Assembly (NCBI GenBank): GCA_001599295.1
Contig: BCGN01000007.1
Coordinates: 1,264,186 to 1,328,185, forward strand
Direction: 5' to 3'
Length of the DNA stretch: 64,000 nucleotides
Source of the DNA: Sporopachydermia quercuum
Taxonomy: Eukaryota > Ascomycota > Sporopachydermiomycetes > Sporopachydermiales > Sporopachydermiaceae
The notes beneath the pieces are model-generated. The model was not told where the DNA came from. It searched no databases and worked only from the letters and a program-made list of their open reading frames with translations. Both the position numbers and the translations under genes were made by a program. This document shows positions 12,901 to 23,200 of the stretch, one piece after another. Position 1 is the stretch's first letter, and every line of letters begins with the position of its first letter.

Positions 12901-13517
12901 TGTTGTAGCCCAGTTGTCGATTGGGCTTGCTGTGGATGAGTCACAAACATAAATGGCATAGGCGGTAACTGTGACTGACTGATTTGCTGCGGTTGTGGCT
13001 GAGTATTGTTCGTTTGAGCATGTGCAGGCAATTGAACTACCGGGGTTAGTGTATTAGGTAATAGTCGAAACTGTTGTTGGAAATTGCCTAAAACAGGTGG
13101 AAATTGTGGGTTGAACTGTGGCACAGCAGCATTACTATTCGTAATATTATTGAGGCTAACATTGGTAGGATTTGGGGGATTTCCTTTATTTGTATCAGTT
13201 GATGGATTAGGATACTGAGTTGGCTGATATTGCGAGGTAGCAGACGAGAAAGGAAATATTCCTGGATTATTCCCTGATCCTGAAGGGACAGAATTGTCTC
13301 TTAAGGCAGTTGAGTTTCCAATATTAGAATTACTACTGGAAATCGTGAATGGGCTGCTCCCTCCAATTGTGGAGTTTATTACACCGCTGCCGGTGCNGCT
13401 ACCGTTGTTATTTCCGTTATTCACAGAAGCTCCGTCATCATTTCCGGTCCTGGTCCCAGTTCCAGTTCCAGTTCCAGTTCTAGTGGCTGATGTCAGCGAG
13501 TTGTTTCCGTTGCTCAT
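9918..13517 (-). CDS. Zn2Cys6 fungal transcription factor
   Basis: A 1199-residue nuclear regulator. The N-terminus (1-225) is rich in N, S, G, Q and P, like a disordered activation region. The binuclear cluster is complete: C232, C235, C242, C248, C251, C258 (CX2CX6CX5CX2CX6C), with the basic RKHKIK between ligands. A heptad-like coil HELEAQVSQLNQEK lies near 365. From about 470 the middle homology region follows: YGWNMSGRHYLTSRKMNP, YFFKYINPLFSILHPDVF, and the GRPSAFKDEEIGLAFP segment typical of the fungal-specific TF domain. The tail (about 1050-1199) is again S/N/G-rich and ends with an acidic-aromatic stretch that could activate. Likely a DNA-binding dimer recognising CGG triplets. The target pathway cannot be read from the sequence. 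Two ambiguous bases (12173, 13397) do not break the frame. Confidence 0.9.
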   Translation of the reverse strand: MSNGNNSLTSATRTGTGTGTGTRTGNDDGASVNNGNNNGSXTGSGVINSTIGGSSPFTISSSNSNIGNSTALRDNSVPSGSGNNPGIFPFSSATSQYQPTQYPNPSTDTNKGNPPNPTNVSLNNITNSNAAVPQFNPQFPPVLGNFQQQFRLLPNTLTPVVQLPAHAQTNNTQPQPQQISQSQLPPMPFMFVTHPQQAQSTTGLQHSQPQPQPQFTSMQSQPQFPKRVYKACRRCRKHKIKCEATRPCSNCVKNRIKCIPANEPQPQRNPNRNSLPSKERIGSDEDGAVDSLPCSEDDEVLDATTRVSYPGGKQPIFRIQNYLNQVKMRRVMNEAENEAQNEDISENSQAVPSDSESNKTINKLNKRIHELEAQVSQLNQEKVIWYANLSDVKFAVPPATSVSASASTTALTSTSTSINPATISDYLFITKSPKNRLGKGYSYSLSYQXGKNIYHELSDQHKHKVAVPRYQLYGWNMSGRHYLTSRKMNPTPHLISHEEGEWLLDYFFKYINPLFSILHPDVFRVQFNNYFNRPDDVVDIRLFTALLHLVYASSMRFSEFTLNIKHAKGLEEKLFDDAYQAIEAISFEWETVELVQGWLLITQYLRVCHRQTSAWRALGEAIHMARGLALMSEVNQLIPLKYDVFKRKRVFWSCFVFDRLFALDCGRPSAFKDEEIGLAFPTEFFPDGWITPIGHLILKLALVISKLKFNLPFGRSPLIYKDADEMLGNWVLEGQKLGVFEKVGDGLKSCLGKRNRNGHGNGDGNQNTDGMKNGGDIPVAMVGFLKLVYYSVKMCIHIRSMFYLVTQKVPSPLGLSNYKCIESAEGALRVLEDMLMNEEYDGDIIEEIGTGIGLRVGTGTVMGDTSVTEPEVDSVATTTGPGTENSVPMAESIQKPSSTGGKTSSPILCTPWWATLNSAYSAGTTFITFVNAGMYRKRAEKGTRSVIEFLEKVNNLSKFGMAKECLWGIKTLNHMVYLRMLESLQELREAGIDAGSNEVNEYKFTELGKVGEPFTAVLNKIPRNSSIGDEEYGARAEGFVVAEGGAVKNGGEQAARGLSIQEETSFAANAQIGNNNSNSYTPGATVAALGHSGGLSDISIPSSGLNPSISAQSLFADHSGGLAVDSFGQNESNSNNDTAPQSIAGINPLTAPQNSTSLSQKDLNYENMAMNLAWFDNWSLDLSAGMETDTWYNDEFNGT

Positions 13518-15065
13518 TATGCGTCAACAGCTCGTTTTTGTTGTTTTTGAAATCAGATTATGTTCCGTCGTATTTTCCGTCATAGCGGATTACCGTATAT
13601 AATCTCCGTTCTCTTTCGTAGATTATCGCTATTAGAATAATCAAATCAATTCCGATATTGCATCACGGGCTCTCACTCTCAACGCGATGATTGCAGCACT
13701 GGATGGTACTTTTTTACCGAGTTAGTTTGTTGCATCCGATTTGATCTGTTCCATGAATAAATTTGAACCTAATAAACGAGTTTATGCCGATATTGAACGC
13801 AATAATTCCAAATCTATCGAATAGAACTTTCGATATTTCTATCAAAATGTTCTGTTTCCTTCCAACTCGCCACCAATGGCTCTAGCTTAAAGTCCCAAAA
13901 TTATTTCTGGTCTAGCAATATTACTCCCGCTTTTCTTTCCCTATCTTTGATGGGCATTCCTATTCTCCTCGTTATTCTCTTTCTACGGTAAGGGTTATGA
14001 AAATGCTACAAAAATGCAATGAGAACGTAGCAGAATCACCAATTCTGATTATCAAACCCTATAAATAAACCCAGATTGATTGATTGGATTTTTTTACTTG
14101 TTGCTTATTTATTGTTTCTTAATTGTCGGTCTTCTTCCTTTTTTAACGGCTGTTTAGTGGATTACATATATTTCAAATGAACATACTAAGTTTACTATCC
14201 GTATCGTAAGCCGAGATTTATTCTTCTTTTTCTCCGACATTGTTTCCGTTTATTATTCCGTTGTTTCATTTGGTTTCCCAGCGTTTATTCAGTTGCTAAT
14301 AAGAAGAAGAAATTACATATGCAAGCAAAATTGGGTACTATGTACAAGAACCTGAAATGTGAGCTGGTACGGGATTGAGTTTGACTTCCTCAGAAGAGTT
14401 TCTTGTAAGGGAACATAAAGCTGGTACAGGAGTTATGCATGAAGATAATTCTAGTACAGAACTCTTCGTTCTAGATCACATGATCTAGTACGGCTGTTGT
14501 TATATTAACGGTGGATTGCCAAAAAAAAGCACAGAAACAAAACAAGAGAAGCAATCATTCAACTAATCAAATTATCGCGTGTTTAGAACATATCCTATTA
14601 TTGAAATATGAACAAGATTTCTTAAATACTGGTAATACTGATAGAATATATAGTACTGCTTCGTATTGAAGTGAAAGTGATTACTACAAGAATATGAAAC
14701 TGAGGGAAAAAATTGATGTTATAGGTAGAAATTTAAAATTCGGATGGATCTTATATGCATAATAATGTATAAATACGCAGGATACATGCACTTAACTACT
14801 GCACTCTTAAGAGCCTGTATTTAACGTAAACGACACACACTTGCATATTATCTCTCTACCAATACAGAAGACATGCTTACTAATAAATTAAACAATCTAG
14901 TATATTATAAGCTAATTAAAAATAAATATGAATAATAAAAAACCAAGTTTACATATCAAATGCACAAATGAATAGGTAATTCACGCCTGACGACAGCCTG
15001 AAATATCGCTCTGAGTGTCCTCAAAGTGCGACACAAAGATCCACAAAGACCCACACACCCCGCCG
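13518..15065. other. Upstream region of the zinc-cluster gene
   Basis: About 1.5 kb between the start of the zinc-cluster gene and the stop of the EIS1-like gene, both on the minus strand. Long promoters are usual for such regulators. It holds one TATGCATA (14754-14761) and several TTCCGTT/CCGTTT words near 14236-14282. No coding segment is supported. Confidence 0.4.
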
Positions 15066-18000
15066 TTATTTCTCTTTGTCCTCAATTATATTTTCAAGCT
15101 CCTGTTTAGATTCATCCACAATCGGTTCGATTTTACTGAATTCGTGACTAGGTTCCGNGGCTTCCGCATCTGGAATGTCTGCTTCGGCAATAGGAACTTC
15201 TTCCTGTCCGGCTTCTGGCTCGGTTTCCTTTTCCAACTCAGCATCAGCCTTAGTTTGTGGCTCGTCTTCTACAGGATCTGTTTCAATTGTGATGGGGTCA
15301 ATTTTGCCCGGTTCGGTATTGGTAGATCCCCCCTTTGAGACTACCCTTTTAGTCGAAACCGAGCGTTTAAGTTTTCTAAAAGCGGATGTAAACTTACCTC
15401 TTTTGGACTTCTTAGCAGTAGTATCAGCGGCATCAGTAGCAGGTGTGGCTGTTGGTTCTGATTCTGGAGAAGGTTCAGAAGATGTTTCAGTTTCGGGTTC
15501 TATTTCCTCATTGGGAAATTTTTCACCTTCGGCAATTTCAGCTTCATTAGCCTCAGCCTCGACTTTGGTTTCAGCTTCCGGCTCGGGTTCAACTTCGCTT
15601 TGTGGCTTAGAAACCTGCTCTGGTTCTTCTTCCGGGTTGATTTCAGGATCAGCTTCCTCATTAGGAGTATATATTGCCTCTTCTGGTTCATTAGACTCGG
15701 CTTTGGTTTCCTCTTTCTGTTCGACAGGATCCTCAGTCTCAGTCTGAGTTTCCTCTTTGGGCTCTTTATCCTTCTTTTTTGAGAATAAATGCCCTAAGGA
15801 GAACCGTTTTTTACTGTCGGTTTGGGAAGGATGGATAGCTGCGCCACTGATGAAAGGTTTGGGTTCTAGGTCTATTTCCTGGTTGGAAAGCTCACTTGCT
15901 TCTCTAGGTTCAGTTTCCGTTTCAGGTTCCGCTTCCGGCTCGATTTCAGGCTCAGTTTCCCCATCGGGAGCATTTGCTTCAGATTTGATGACCGGTGATT
16001 CTTCGGATTCGGCAGCTTCAGGTTTCGCTTCTGGTTCTTCTTGTAGCATATTAGGTAGCTCAGGGTCGACTTTCGTTTCCGCTTTTGATTCCGCTTTTGC
16101 ATCGGCTTTCGGTTCAATCTTGTTAGCACCACTTACGGCACTAGCACCACTTTTAGCCACATTAGCCACACTTCCTACCGCATTCGACGCCGTTGTGGAA
16201 ATTACTCCCGCAGCCACAGCTGCTACGCCAACCGTTCCGGCCGCTAAGCCCTTGAAATAACCACTAGCGGAAGAGCCTTTTTCCCTTTTCGCTTGCTTTT
16301 TAGCTTCTTTTTCGGCTTTCTTTTGACGTTTCCGTTCTTCTTTAGCGGCTAATTCTTCCGCTTTAAGCCGTTCAGTTTCTTGGCGCTGCGCCTCAATTTC
16401 TGCTGCGTGTTGCGCCTCAAGTTTCTCCTTTTCGAGCCGGGCAGCTTCAGCGGCCGCAGCTGCTCTTGCCCTTTCAGCCTCCTGTTCTGCCCTACTTCGC
16501 TCCTCCTCCTCGGCTCTTTCCTTTTTAAGCTTTTCTTCCGCAGCACTCTTCTTTTGTGTCCACTCATTCAACCTTTGTTCATACACTTTTCTCTTTTCGG
16601 CGATTTCAGTTTCCCTTTCCAGTAAAATCTTTTCCTTTTCTGTCCATTCTTCTTGTTTTTGTTCCAAAGTGGCCGATTTCTCCTCATTTGACTGCTTTAA
16701 TGCCTCAAGCCGAGCCTCTTCGGCATGGATTTCCTCAATTTGTTGCTCCACTTCAGCTTTTTTCTCACCCAGTTCAGTAATATTATCCTCCTGGAGGCTC
16801 ATTTCCCGCTTAGCCTCCTCAATCTGGGCCAACGTTTGCTCATTCTTGACTTTAAACTCACTCGATTCGGCAACAACAGCCTCAGTATTCTCTTTCAGCC
16901 CCCGGACTTTCTGGCGTGTTTCCACCTGCGCTACCACGTGCTCATTTGCCGGCACCAAGTGTTTTGTGGTTGTGGCTTTAAGGGCGGCGATTGAGGCACC
17001 GGCGGCTAAAATCTGGGCCTTTATCGCATTTTCCTTGCCTCTTCCGGTAAGAATATGTTTTTGCAATTTGGTTTCGGTTTTATTTATGGTTTTAAGTTTT
17101 TCCTCCTCGCCTTTAGAATGAACCTTATGTCTCTTTTGGTCGATTTTAGCCACAGAATTAAACGCCTTAGTCTCATTCTTCAATCTAACCCGTTCCGAAT
17201 GCTCTTCGATTTTCGATCTGAGGATTGCGTGATCGTTTCCTTTCTTAAGGTATTTCGTCTCCAGTTTCTTGTTTAGGCGCTCCTGTTTTAACTGGTGTTT
17301 GAACTGCGCCTCAGAAAGTGCGGCTTGGCGGTTTTCCTCGTCTTTATTCCGAAGCTCCTGGGACGTTTCGTCGATTATTGAAAGCACAGGTTGGACTTTA
17401 GCCGAGGCAATCTCGTCCAATTGTTGTTGGGAGATGAATTTACCTCCTCCTATTGGGATCGTTGGTTTAGTATAATCAGCCGCAGTCAAATGAGATTTTG
17501 CGATAGAGAAATGGCCAATGGATTTGATTTCTGCTTCGCGGAACGTTGATGCTGTTGAAGTGGCTGTAGTGGTGCGAGTGATAGGAGAAGTAGCTGAGGC
17601 CAAGACTAAGGCTGAGTCAGCAGGCTCGTTAATTTCTGCAGCGCCACTTAGACCGATTACAGTACCGGAGTTCTTTCTAGATAAGGAAAGCTTAGAGGAG
17701 ACAATACTGGAGGCCCTCTTAGTGAATTTGGAAACGGGATTGGTCGAACCGGTATAAGATGCCGAGGGTGGGACGAAAGAGGAGTCAGCGTTACCAGAAT
17801 TGGAAGGCTGATCACCTGAAATGGTAGTTGCTCCATCAGCCGAGCCTCTCAAAGTCTCCGCTTCAGGCGAAGCTGTGGCGGTATCATTCGAAGTCGGTGT
17901 GTCACTTGCTAGGACACCCGCTGTGTCCTTTGAAGATGAGTTGGCGGTTTGCTTTGGTTTTGTAGTAGTCCTTTGTCTGACAGTTGAGCCATGTCTGAAA

Positions 18001-18119
18001 GGGGATTTGTAACCATCATCAGCATGTGATATAAACGTATGCTTTTTGTCCTTTTCTGCTAACTTTATTTTCTCCTCGTGGAGTTTCTTCTCTAAGTCTA
18101 AAAATACTTTTGATGCCAT
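15066..18119 (-). CDS. EIS1: Eis1-like eisosome protein
   Basis: A 1017-residue protein from the ATG at 18119 (MASKVFLDLEKKL); the frame is open 57 bp further upstream, but this start gives the conserved beginning. The core (about 240-620) is predicted coiled coil. It contains GGGKFISQQQLDEIAS followed by VQPVLSIIDETSQEL, which parallels the GGGLFLSPEDITKIAS / ISPVLGEVSE segment of budding-yeast Eis1. A long K/E/A/R coil with EKEKILLERE and REKGSS follows, then an A/G-rich stretch and a tail dominated by E-P-E-A repeats (about 690-1010). Eis1 associates with Pil1/Lsp1 at plasma-membrane furrows. The acidic tail is much longer than in the budding-yeast protein (843 residues), so orthology is likely but not certain. 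N at 15158. Confidence 0.68.
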   Translation of the reverse strand: MASKVFLDLEKKLHEEKIKLAEKDKKHTFISHADDGYKSPFRHGSTVRQRTTTKPKQTANSSSKDTAGVLASDTPTSNDTATASPEAETLRGSADGATTISGDQPSNSGNADSSFVPPSASYTGSTNPVSKFTKRASSIVSSKLSLSRKNSGTVIGLSGAAEINEPADSALVLASATSPITRTTTATSTASTFREAEIKSIGHFSIAKSHLTAADYTKPTIPIGGGKFISQQQLDEIASAKVQPVLSIIDETSQELRNKDEENRQAALSEAQFKHQLKQERLNKKLETKYLKKGNDHAILRSKIEEHSERVRLKNETKAFNSVAKIDQKRHKVHSKGEEEKLKTINKTETKLQKHILTGRGKENAIKAQILAAGASIAALKATTTKHLVPANEHVVAQVETRQKVRGLKENTEAVVAESSEFKVKNEQTLAQIEEAKREMSLQEDNITELGEKKAEVEQQIEEIHAEEARLEALKQSNEEKSATLEQKQEEWTEKEKILLERETEIAEKRKVYEQRLNEWTQKKSAAEEKLKKERAEEEERSRAEQEAERARAAAAAEAARLEKEKLEAQHAAEIEAQRQETERLKAEELAAKEERKRQKKAEKEAKKQAKREKGSSASGYFKGLAAGTVGVAAVAAGVISTTASNAVGSVANVAKSGASAVSGANKIEPKADAKAESKAETKVDPELPNMLQEEPEAKPEAAESEESPVIKSEANAPDGETEPEIEPEAEPETETEPREASELSNQEIDLEPKPFISGAAIHPSQTDSKKRFSLGHLFSKKKDKEPKEETQTETEDPVEQKEETKAESNEPEEAIYTPNEEADPEINPEEEPEQVSKPQSEVEPEPEAETKVEAEANEAEIAEGEKFPNEEIEPETETSSEPSPESEPTATPATDAADTTAKKSKRGKFTSAFRKLKRSVSTKRVVSKGGSTNTEPGKIDPITIETDPVEDEPQTKADAELEKETEPEAGQEEVPIAEADIPDAEAXEPSHEFSKIEPIVDESKQELENIIEDKEK

Positions 18120-20248
18120 TTTGAATTCTCTTTGACTACTGTTGAAACTATTGTTTGCACAATAAAAGAAATACAAGAATGGGAGAGAAAATACGTTAAA
18201 AAAGATGAATTATCAGGTGTGGTGATGTGACTTATGACAAATGACTGTGTATTTAAGTCTTGAGCATGTGTTTGTGGTGTCTTTGTTGTGAATTACGCCT
18301 TGTTTATGTTGTCTGCCTTCTTTTTGTAACTGATCCTTGATGATTTTATCCGATCTATGTTTTGAAACTTGATCTTCAACTTGTCCTGTTTGTCATACAG
18401 TTATTTCAATCTATGCTTATGCTTATGCTTAGGTGTATGCTAATCTAACTAATGCAAAACAAACAATTCAGTGTACAGGTGAAATATCAAACAAACAGAA
18501 TGTATTGTACAAAAAAACGCTGGGTTTCATATAAAGAAATAAGAATATTCTTGTTCAATTTAACGCGGGAAGTTGAGATAAGGAAGACTAAAGACACGGA
18601 AAGGTGAGAAAGAAAGAAAGCTGTGAATATGATTGATTGATGCTGTAACACGACACAGAATTCATTTCCAGAAAGGTTTGGACAAATACAAATTAGGAAT
18701 TAAAATAATTACTTTAATAGGAGAGTACTTCCACATCTGAGACAAGGTTCAGATTTTCAGCATGCAGGTTCATGTTGATCTTCTGCGGGTGGTAAGGTGG
18801 AGAATATAAAAAATAATAAAAACTGAAACTCAGATAGTGCTCTTAAGACTTCTATCATCAAAATGAGGATAAAAATGTGGTTTAAAGTGAAGTTTCTGGC
18901 TTTATATGCAGTTCTGGACAGCTCGAAGGTATTTGTGGGTACTTCGCGTGAAATCAATGTTTGTATTAAAAGTTGGCGGGTGAACTTTAAATACCTTGTC
19001 CGCAAACTCAATTCCAAAATGACTGTCATTGTGATTTTGATTGAGATTGCGATGAAGATTGTCATGTGTGGGTGGTGGGTAGACAGCAGTTAGAGCATTT
19101 GCCATACAAAACACTAAAGTAAATAGCCAGAAATTCCGATTATAGTTCCTATTATTATATTTCAAACTTCTTTTAACCATATAATGATACCTTCAACTTC
19201 ATGTTTATTTTATTTCTCTTGCTATTATGTCATTTTCCCTTTGTCTTGAAAAGGCTTGTTTGCCTTGCCCATCTTGCATATGGCACAAGCGATGTAATTA
19301 TCGACTCCACTTAGTTGTAATCGTTATGTCACTATGTATCACGTTTTCCTGTAAGTATTGTGGTACCATTTTGTCACACAATTTCATCTTTATTTTATGT
19401 ACTCCCAAAACTAGAAAAGCAAGAAATTGTCACAACTCCCGTCACCTGACTCATCATGTCATTCTCCCCTGAACGCTTAATACTTCACAAACCCCACCAA
19501 TTATCTAGCTCGAATGCCATTGTCAATTAACTAAATATTTTAATTTTCACTTGGAAATAGCAACTGTTTTCCACATAAAAGAATCCTGAAATTCTAGCAA
19601 GCTCTTGCCTTCATATCACCTATTTCCAGTATTTTTTCTTACCATGACGGCCCCACCGTGACAAATCAACCAATTCCCAGACTTTCTTCATCTAGTTAAT
19701 ATTACATAATCATAAAACATTAGGTCTCTTCCCAATATTTTTTTATAGTCACAAATACCTCATCCCCTTATAATTCACGAAGCATCATTTAGTATGCTCT
19801 TTTCTTCTTACACATTGCAGCAGTATTACCTAAAATCAGAAGGAACTGACTTGAAAGGGCAAAAATATTTCCCAATTGGTGAAGAAGACCTCTCATTTAT
19901 TATCCAAAATCAGTTATTATCATCCGAAAACCTGTTTCAAGACGGAAAACTACTAGAACTGGTAACACTCGGTTCCCAAACCAGACCAACGCTGGCCGGT
20001 AGAGATCGAAGTGGAAAAGATTAAAAAATCGGGATAAATGTGCCAGAATCTCGGATTTATTTCTCAATTAAGTAAACCTATCACCGGATTAAGCTAAATC
20101 CAAAAAAATCACACAAAAGGCAATACTTTTGCTACAAAAACATACGCAAAAGCCGTTTAATACACCAAAGCCATAGCCGAACTCTAATAGCTAATCCGGA
20201 TATACACCTCTTTCTTCCTCCTCTGCTTTTCATCTCTTTCGGAAAAAA
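18120..20248. other. Divergent intergenic region, EIS1-like / MDS3-like
   Basis: About 2.1 kb containing both promoters. It holds a short run of TATGCT units near 18413-18432, a candidate small secreted-protein ORF on the minus strand (annotated separately) and a 76-codon plus-strand ORF at 19794-20024 that could be an upstream ORF of the kelch gene. Nothing else is supported. Confidence 0.4.
18902..19180 (-). CDS. Hypothetical small protein with signal-peptide-like N-terminus
   Basis: A 92-residue frame starting at ATG. The first 16 residues are rich in K, R and N and are followed by a hydrophobic run FWLFTLVFCMANALTA, then VYPPP. This is the layout of a secretory signal peptide with cleavage after ANA or LTA. 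The remaining ~60 residues are polar, rich in N, H, T and F, with one cysteine near the end. No family is recognised. It sits alone in the divergent region between two large genes. A second overlapping minus-strand frame (18757-19065) also has hydrophobic segments, which weakens the case. It could be chance. Confidence 0.27.
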   Translation of the reverse strand: MVKRSLKYNNRNYNRNFWLFTLVFCMANALTAVYPPPTHDNLHRNLNQNHNDSHFGIEFADKVFKVHPPTFNTNIDFTRSTHKYLRAVQNCI

Positions 20249-23200
20249 ATGAGCGGAACGTACAGCCTAATTCAGCCTCCAGAAATGCCCGATGTGCTAA
20301 CCGGTGCCGCTTCTTGCTTAGAACAGTCAATTATATATGTACATGGCGGGGTCCTTGGCTCACTTCCGATACAGCAGTGCACACTAACTGAAATAGGAAA
20401 GTGTTATGGTGGGGCCGCCCAATCCGCAAACACTAGAACAACCCCCGAAAGCGGATACTCCGAATCGGAGAAACTTCCGGGATCAGAATTGGGTTCAGTT
20501 GGATCCACTGCTGGAGCCGAGATCAGAATAGAAAGCGGAACAAGCGGGGCGGACGACATTCCCTCTATCTCTGACGAACTTTATTTCCTAAATATAATAG
20601 AACGCAACTGGGTTCGTGTCAAGCCGAACCGGAATAGCCCGAAACCATGTAAACGGTTCTTCCACTCAATTGCTGCGAGTAAAAGCTGTCTGTACCTTTA
20701 TGGCGGGGTGACTTGGGTTGATTCCGGTGGAGACCCCCCAAATGACCCATCAGATCTCAATCAGGATGTTGATCTTGGCCCACAAAACCCTAAGTCGGAT
20801 GGAACGAGCACCAGCCGCGGAATAACGAGAAATTTAAAGGTCCTGAACGACTTTTGGATGTTTGACCTTCTGAAAAACTGCTGGTATGAGATTCAACCCC
20901 AAACATCCGAGGGAGACGGAGAAGAATCAGAGTTAGAATTTCGGATGACCCCACGGTTTGGACACAAAGTGATGATTGTCCCAAATCTGCCCTACACGTT
21001 ATTACTTGATTCGTCACTATCCTACCATATTGGGAATTTAGCGTTGGCCAGACCATTAGAAGAAGACTATTTTAGTATAAGCGACTACGGGGTAGCAAGT
21101 AGCACAACCGACACAACGGAAACAAGCGGATCAATCGAAAGCGGGGTAAACTCCAATTCTAATTCTAGTAGCTTCACAAATCGAACTTTCAACGGAATTC
21201 TCCTTATTGGAGGCCGCGATAGTTCCGACTATGACATAAACGAACTATCAATATTCAATATCGGCAGCGGGGCCTGGGTTACGAGCGGGGTCAAACTCTA
21301 TCAGGAATTAGATGCTGGATATTCCGATGATCCGCGGTTATCCCCCACATCCATGCATCCCCAATTAAGTAATATAGGCGAGGTGGATTTCACTGTTGGC
21401 TCAAGTTTAGTGAGCTATTACTGTGGAGGCTATTTTGGAGATAATAATGACGGTAATAGCGAGAAAACCGGAAACGATACCAACAAGAACGGAGACAATA
21501 GAAATAATGGGACACAACACGCGTGTTTAATTGCCTTTTGTGGCAAGCGAAGATCTGCAGCTCATGCCCTGCATGGCCAACTTTCAACCACAAAGTCATA
21601 CATGGCCCCGCAATTACTCGCATTCCCTCTTAAATACAACGCATCCAAAATCACCGGCTCAGCTCTGCAAAAATATAACGGAACGCAATTACCCCGCATC
21701 GGAGATATCGTTAATATCTCGGGGGGTGTCTATGGAGACTATATTCTTATTGCGGGGACAGTGGTGTCTCAAAACTCGTATAGTATTTATTTGTACCATA
21801 TAAAAACGGGCTCTTGGTCGTTATTTGATGAGGACTACTATGATGCGGGGTTTAACGAGGTCAACTCGGGAGCATTTGGTGCGGTACCGGGAACAGGAAC
21901 GGGAACCGGGGCAAATAGCGGGGAGGAGAGACCTGCTGGTTCAGGAATTTTGAGCGGGAAAATGTATGAAGCAGTGAATAGCCCGTTTAATGGCTCGGGA
22001 GAGAGTAGTGAGGAAAATAGCCCAAGTGAGGAAAGTCAACCCGTAAGCGGGGTAGTTAGCATGGCAGTAAAGAAACTGAAAGAGCTAAACATTGCCGAGA
22101 CGGACGAAATCAGAGAGATGTCTCCTGATTTTGGTAATAAATCACCGGAAAAGGGAGGAGAAGGTTTGCAACAAGGGCTTTTACAAAACCCAAAAATCGG
22201 ATCGGGACCCAAATCGGGCCAAGTAACCGAGAAAAGTTCTCTATTAGATAATACAGTGCAGCCTATTTCCTCCGAACAAGATAAACCTACCCTCCAAACA
22301 TCCAGGTCCTCGTTACCTCCCGCGGAGCCCCTCTTTTTGGCATCCGCAGGGGTCTCCACCAGCTCTGTTGAGCCCCTCGGAACGCTGTGCCACAAATCAC
22401 AAACATTTATTTGGAAGTCTCACCACAAAATTATAACTTTGGGGACAAAGACATTACCCCGCAGCCCATCGGGGATTTATTTCCTTTCTAGGCCATTCAC
22501 GCAAACATTTTCTGATATGGCAGTTGTTGATTTATTAACAAATGGGGTAATTTCGCTCGAAACAGGAATCTTCTCCCCGGAAGCTTATTCTTTAGGAAAA
22601 GACTCCCTATACCGCTTTGGGAACTACATTTCCGATTTCGAACTAATAAGCGGTGAAAATAAGCGAATCCCCGCATCTATGCGTATATTAAGGTTCCGGT
22701 GGGGTAAATACTTTGAAACCTTATTACAAGAAGCGTATGAAGATAGTGTAGCACAGTTTCTAACATGTGATGAGGAATTAAGAGAGAAACGGCAGAGAAT
22801 ACTGCTTAATCAGGAAAGAAGAAGACGAGGGGCTGGCGGGGCCATGAGCGGGGTCAGTAGCCAACTGGGAAGCCGAAGTGGAGGTGTAAGCAGTAGTACA
22901 AACTCGCGATTTGCTAGTACCTCTTCTTATAGCTCAAACCTAAACTTTAATGACCAAAAAAGAGGTGTAAGCAGAAGTGGAAGCCGCAGCCGGAGCGGGA
23001 GCGGAAACGGAAGCGGCGTATTCGGATTTAACCCGATAAATAGACGCTCTTCCAGCTTATTTTCGTCTAGAACTCCGTCTTTAAGCGGAGCAAGTGTCCC
23101 AATGGGCGGGCCGGGCTTCGGACCTTCCTTTGCATCTGGAAGTGGAAGTGGAATTGGCCCCGGAAGCGTGAGCGGAACAACTTCCTCACTAGGAAACGCC

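Noticed and set aside
19794-20024. 76-codon ORF upstream of the kelch/BTB gene
   Set aside because: Starts with ATG and has fair composition but no motif; could be an upstream ORF, insufficient for a gene call.
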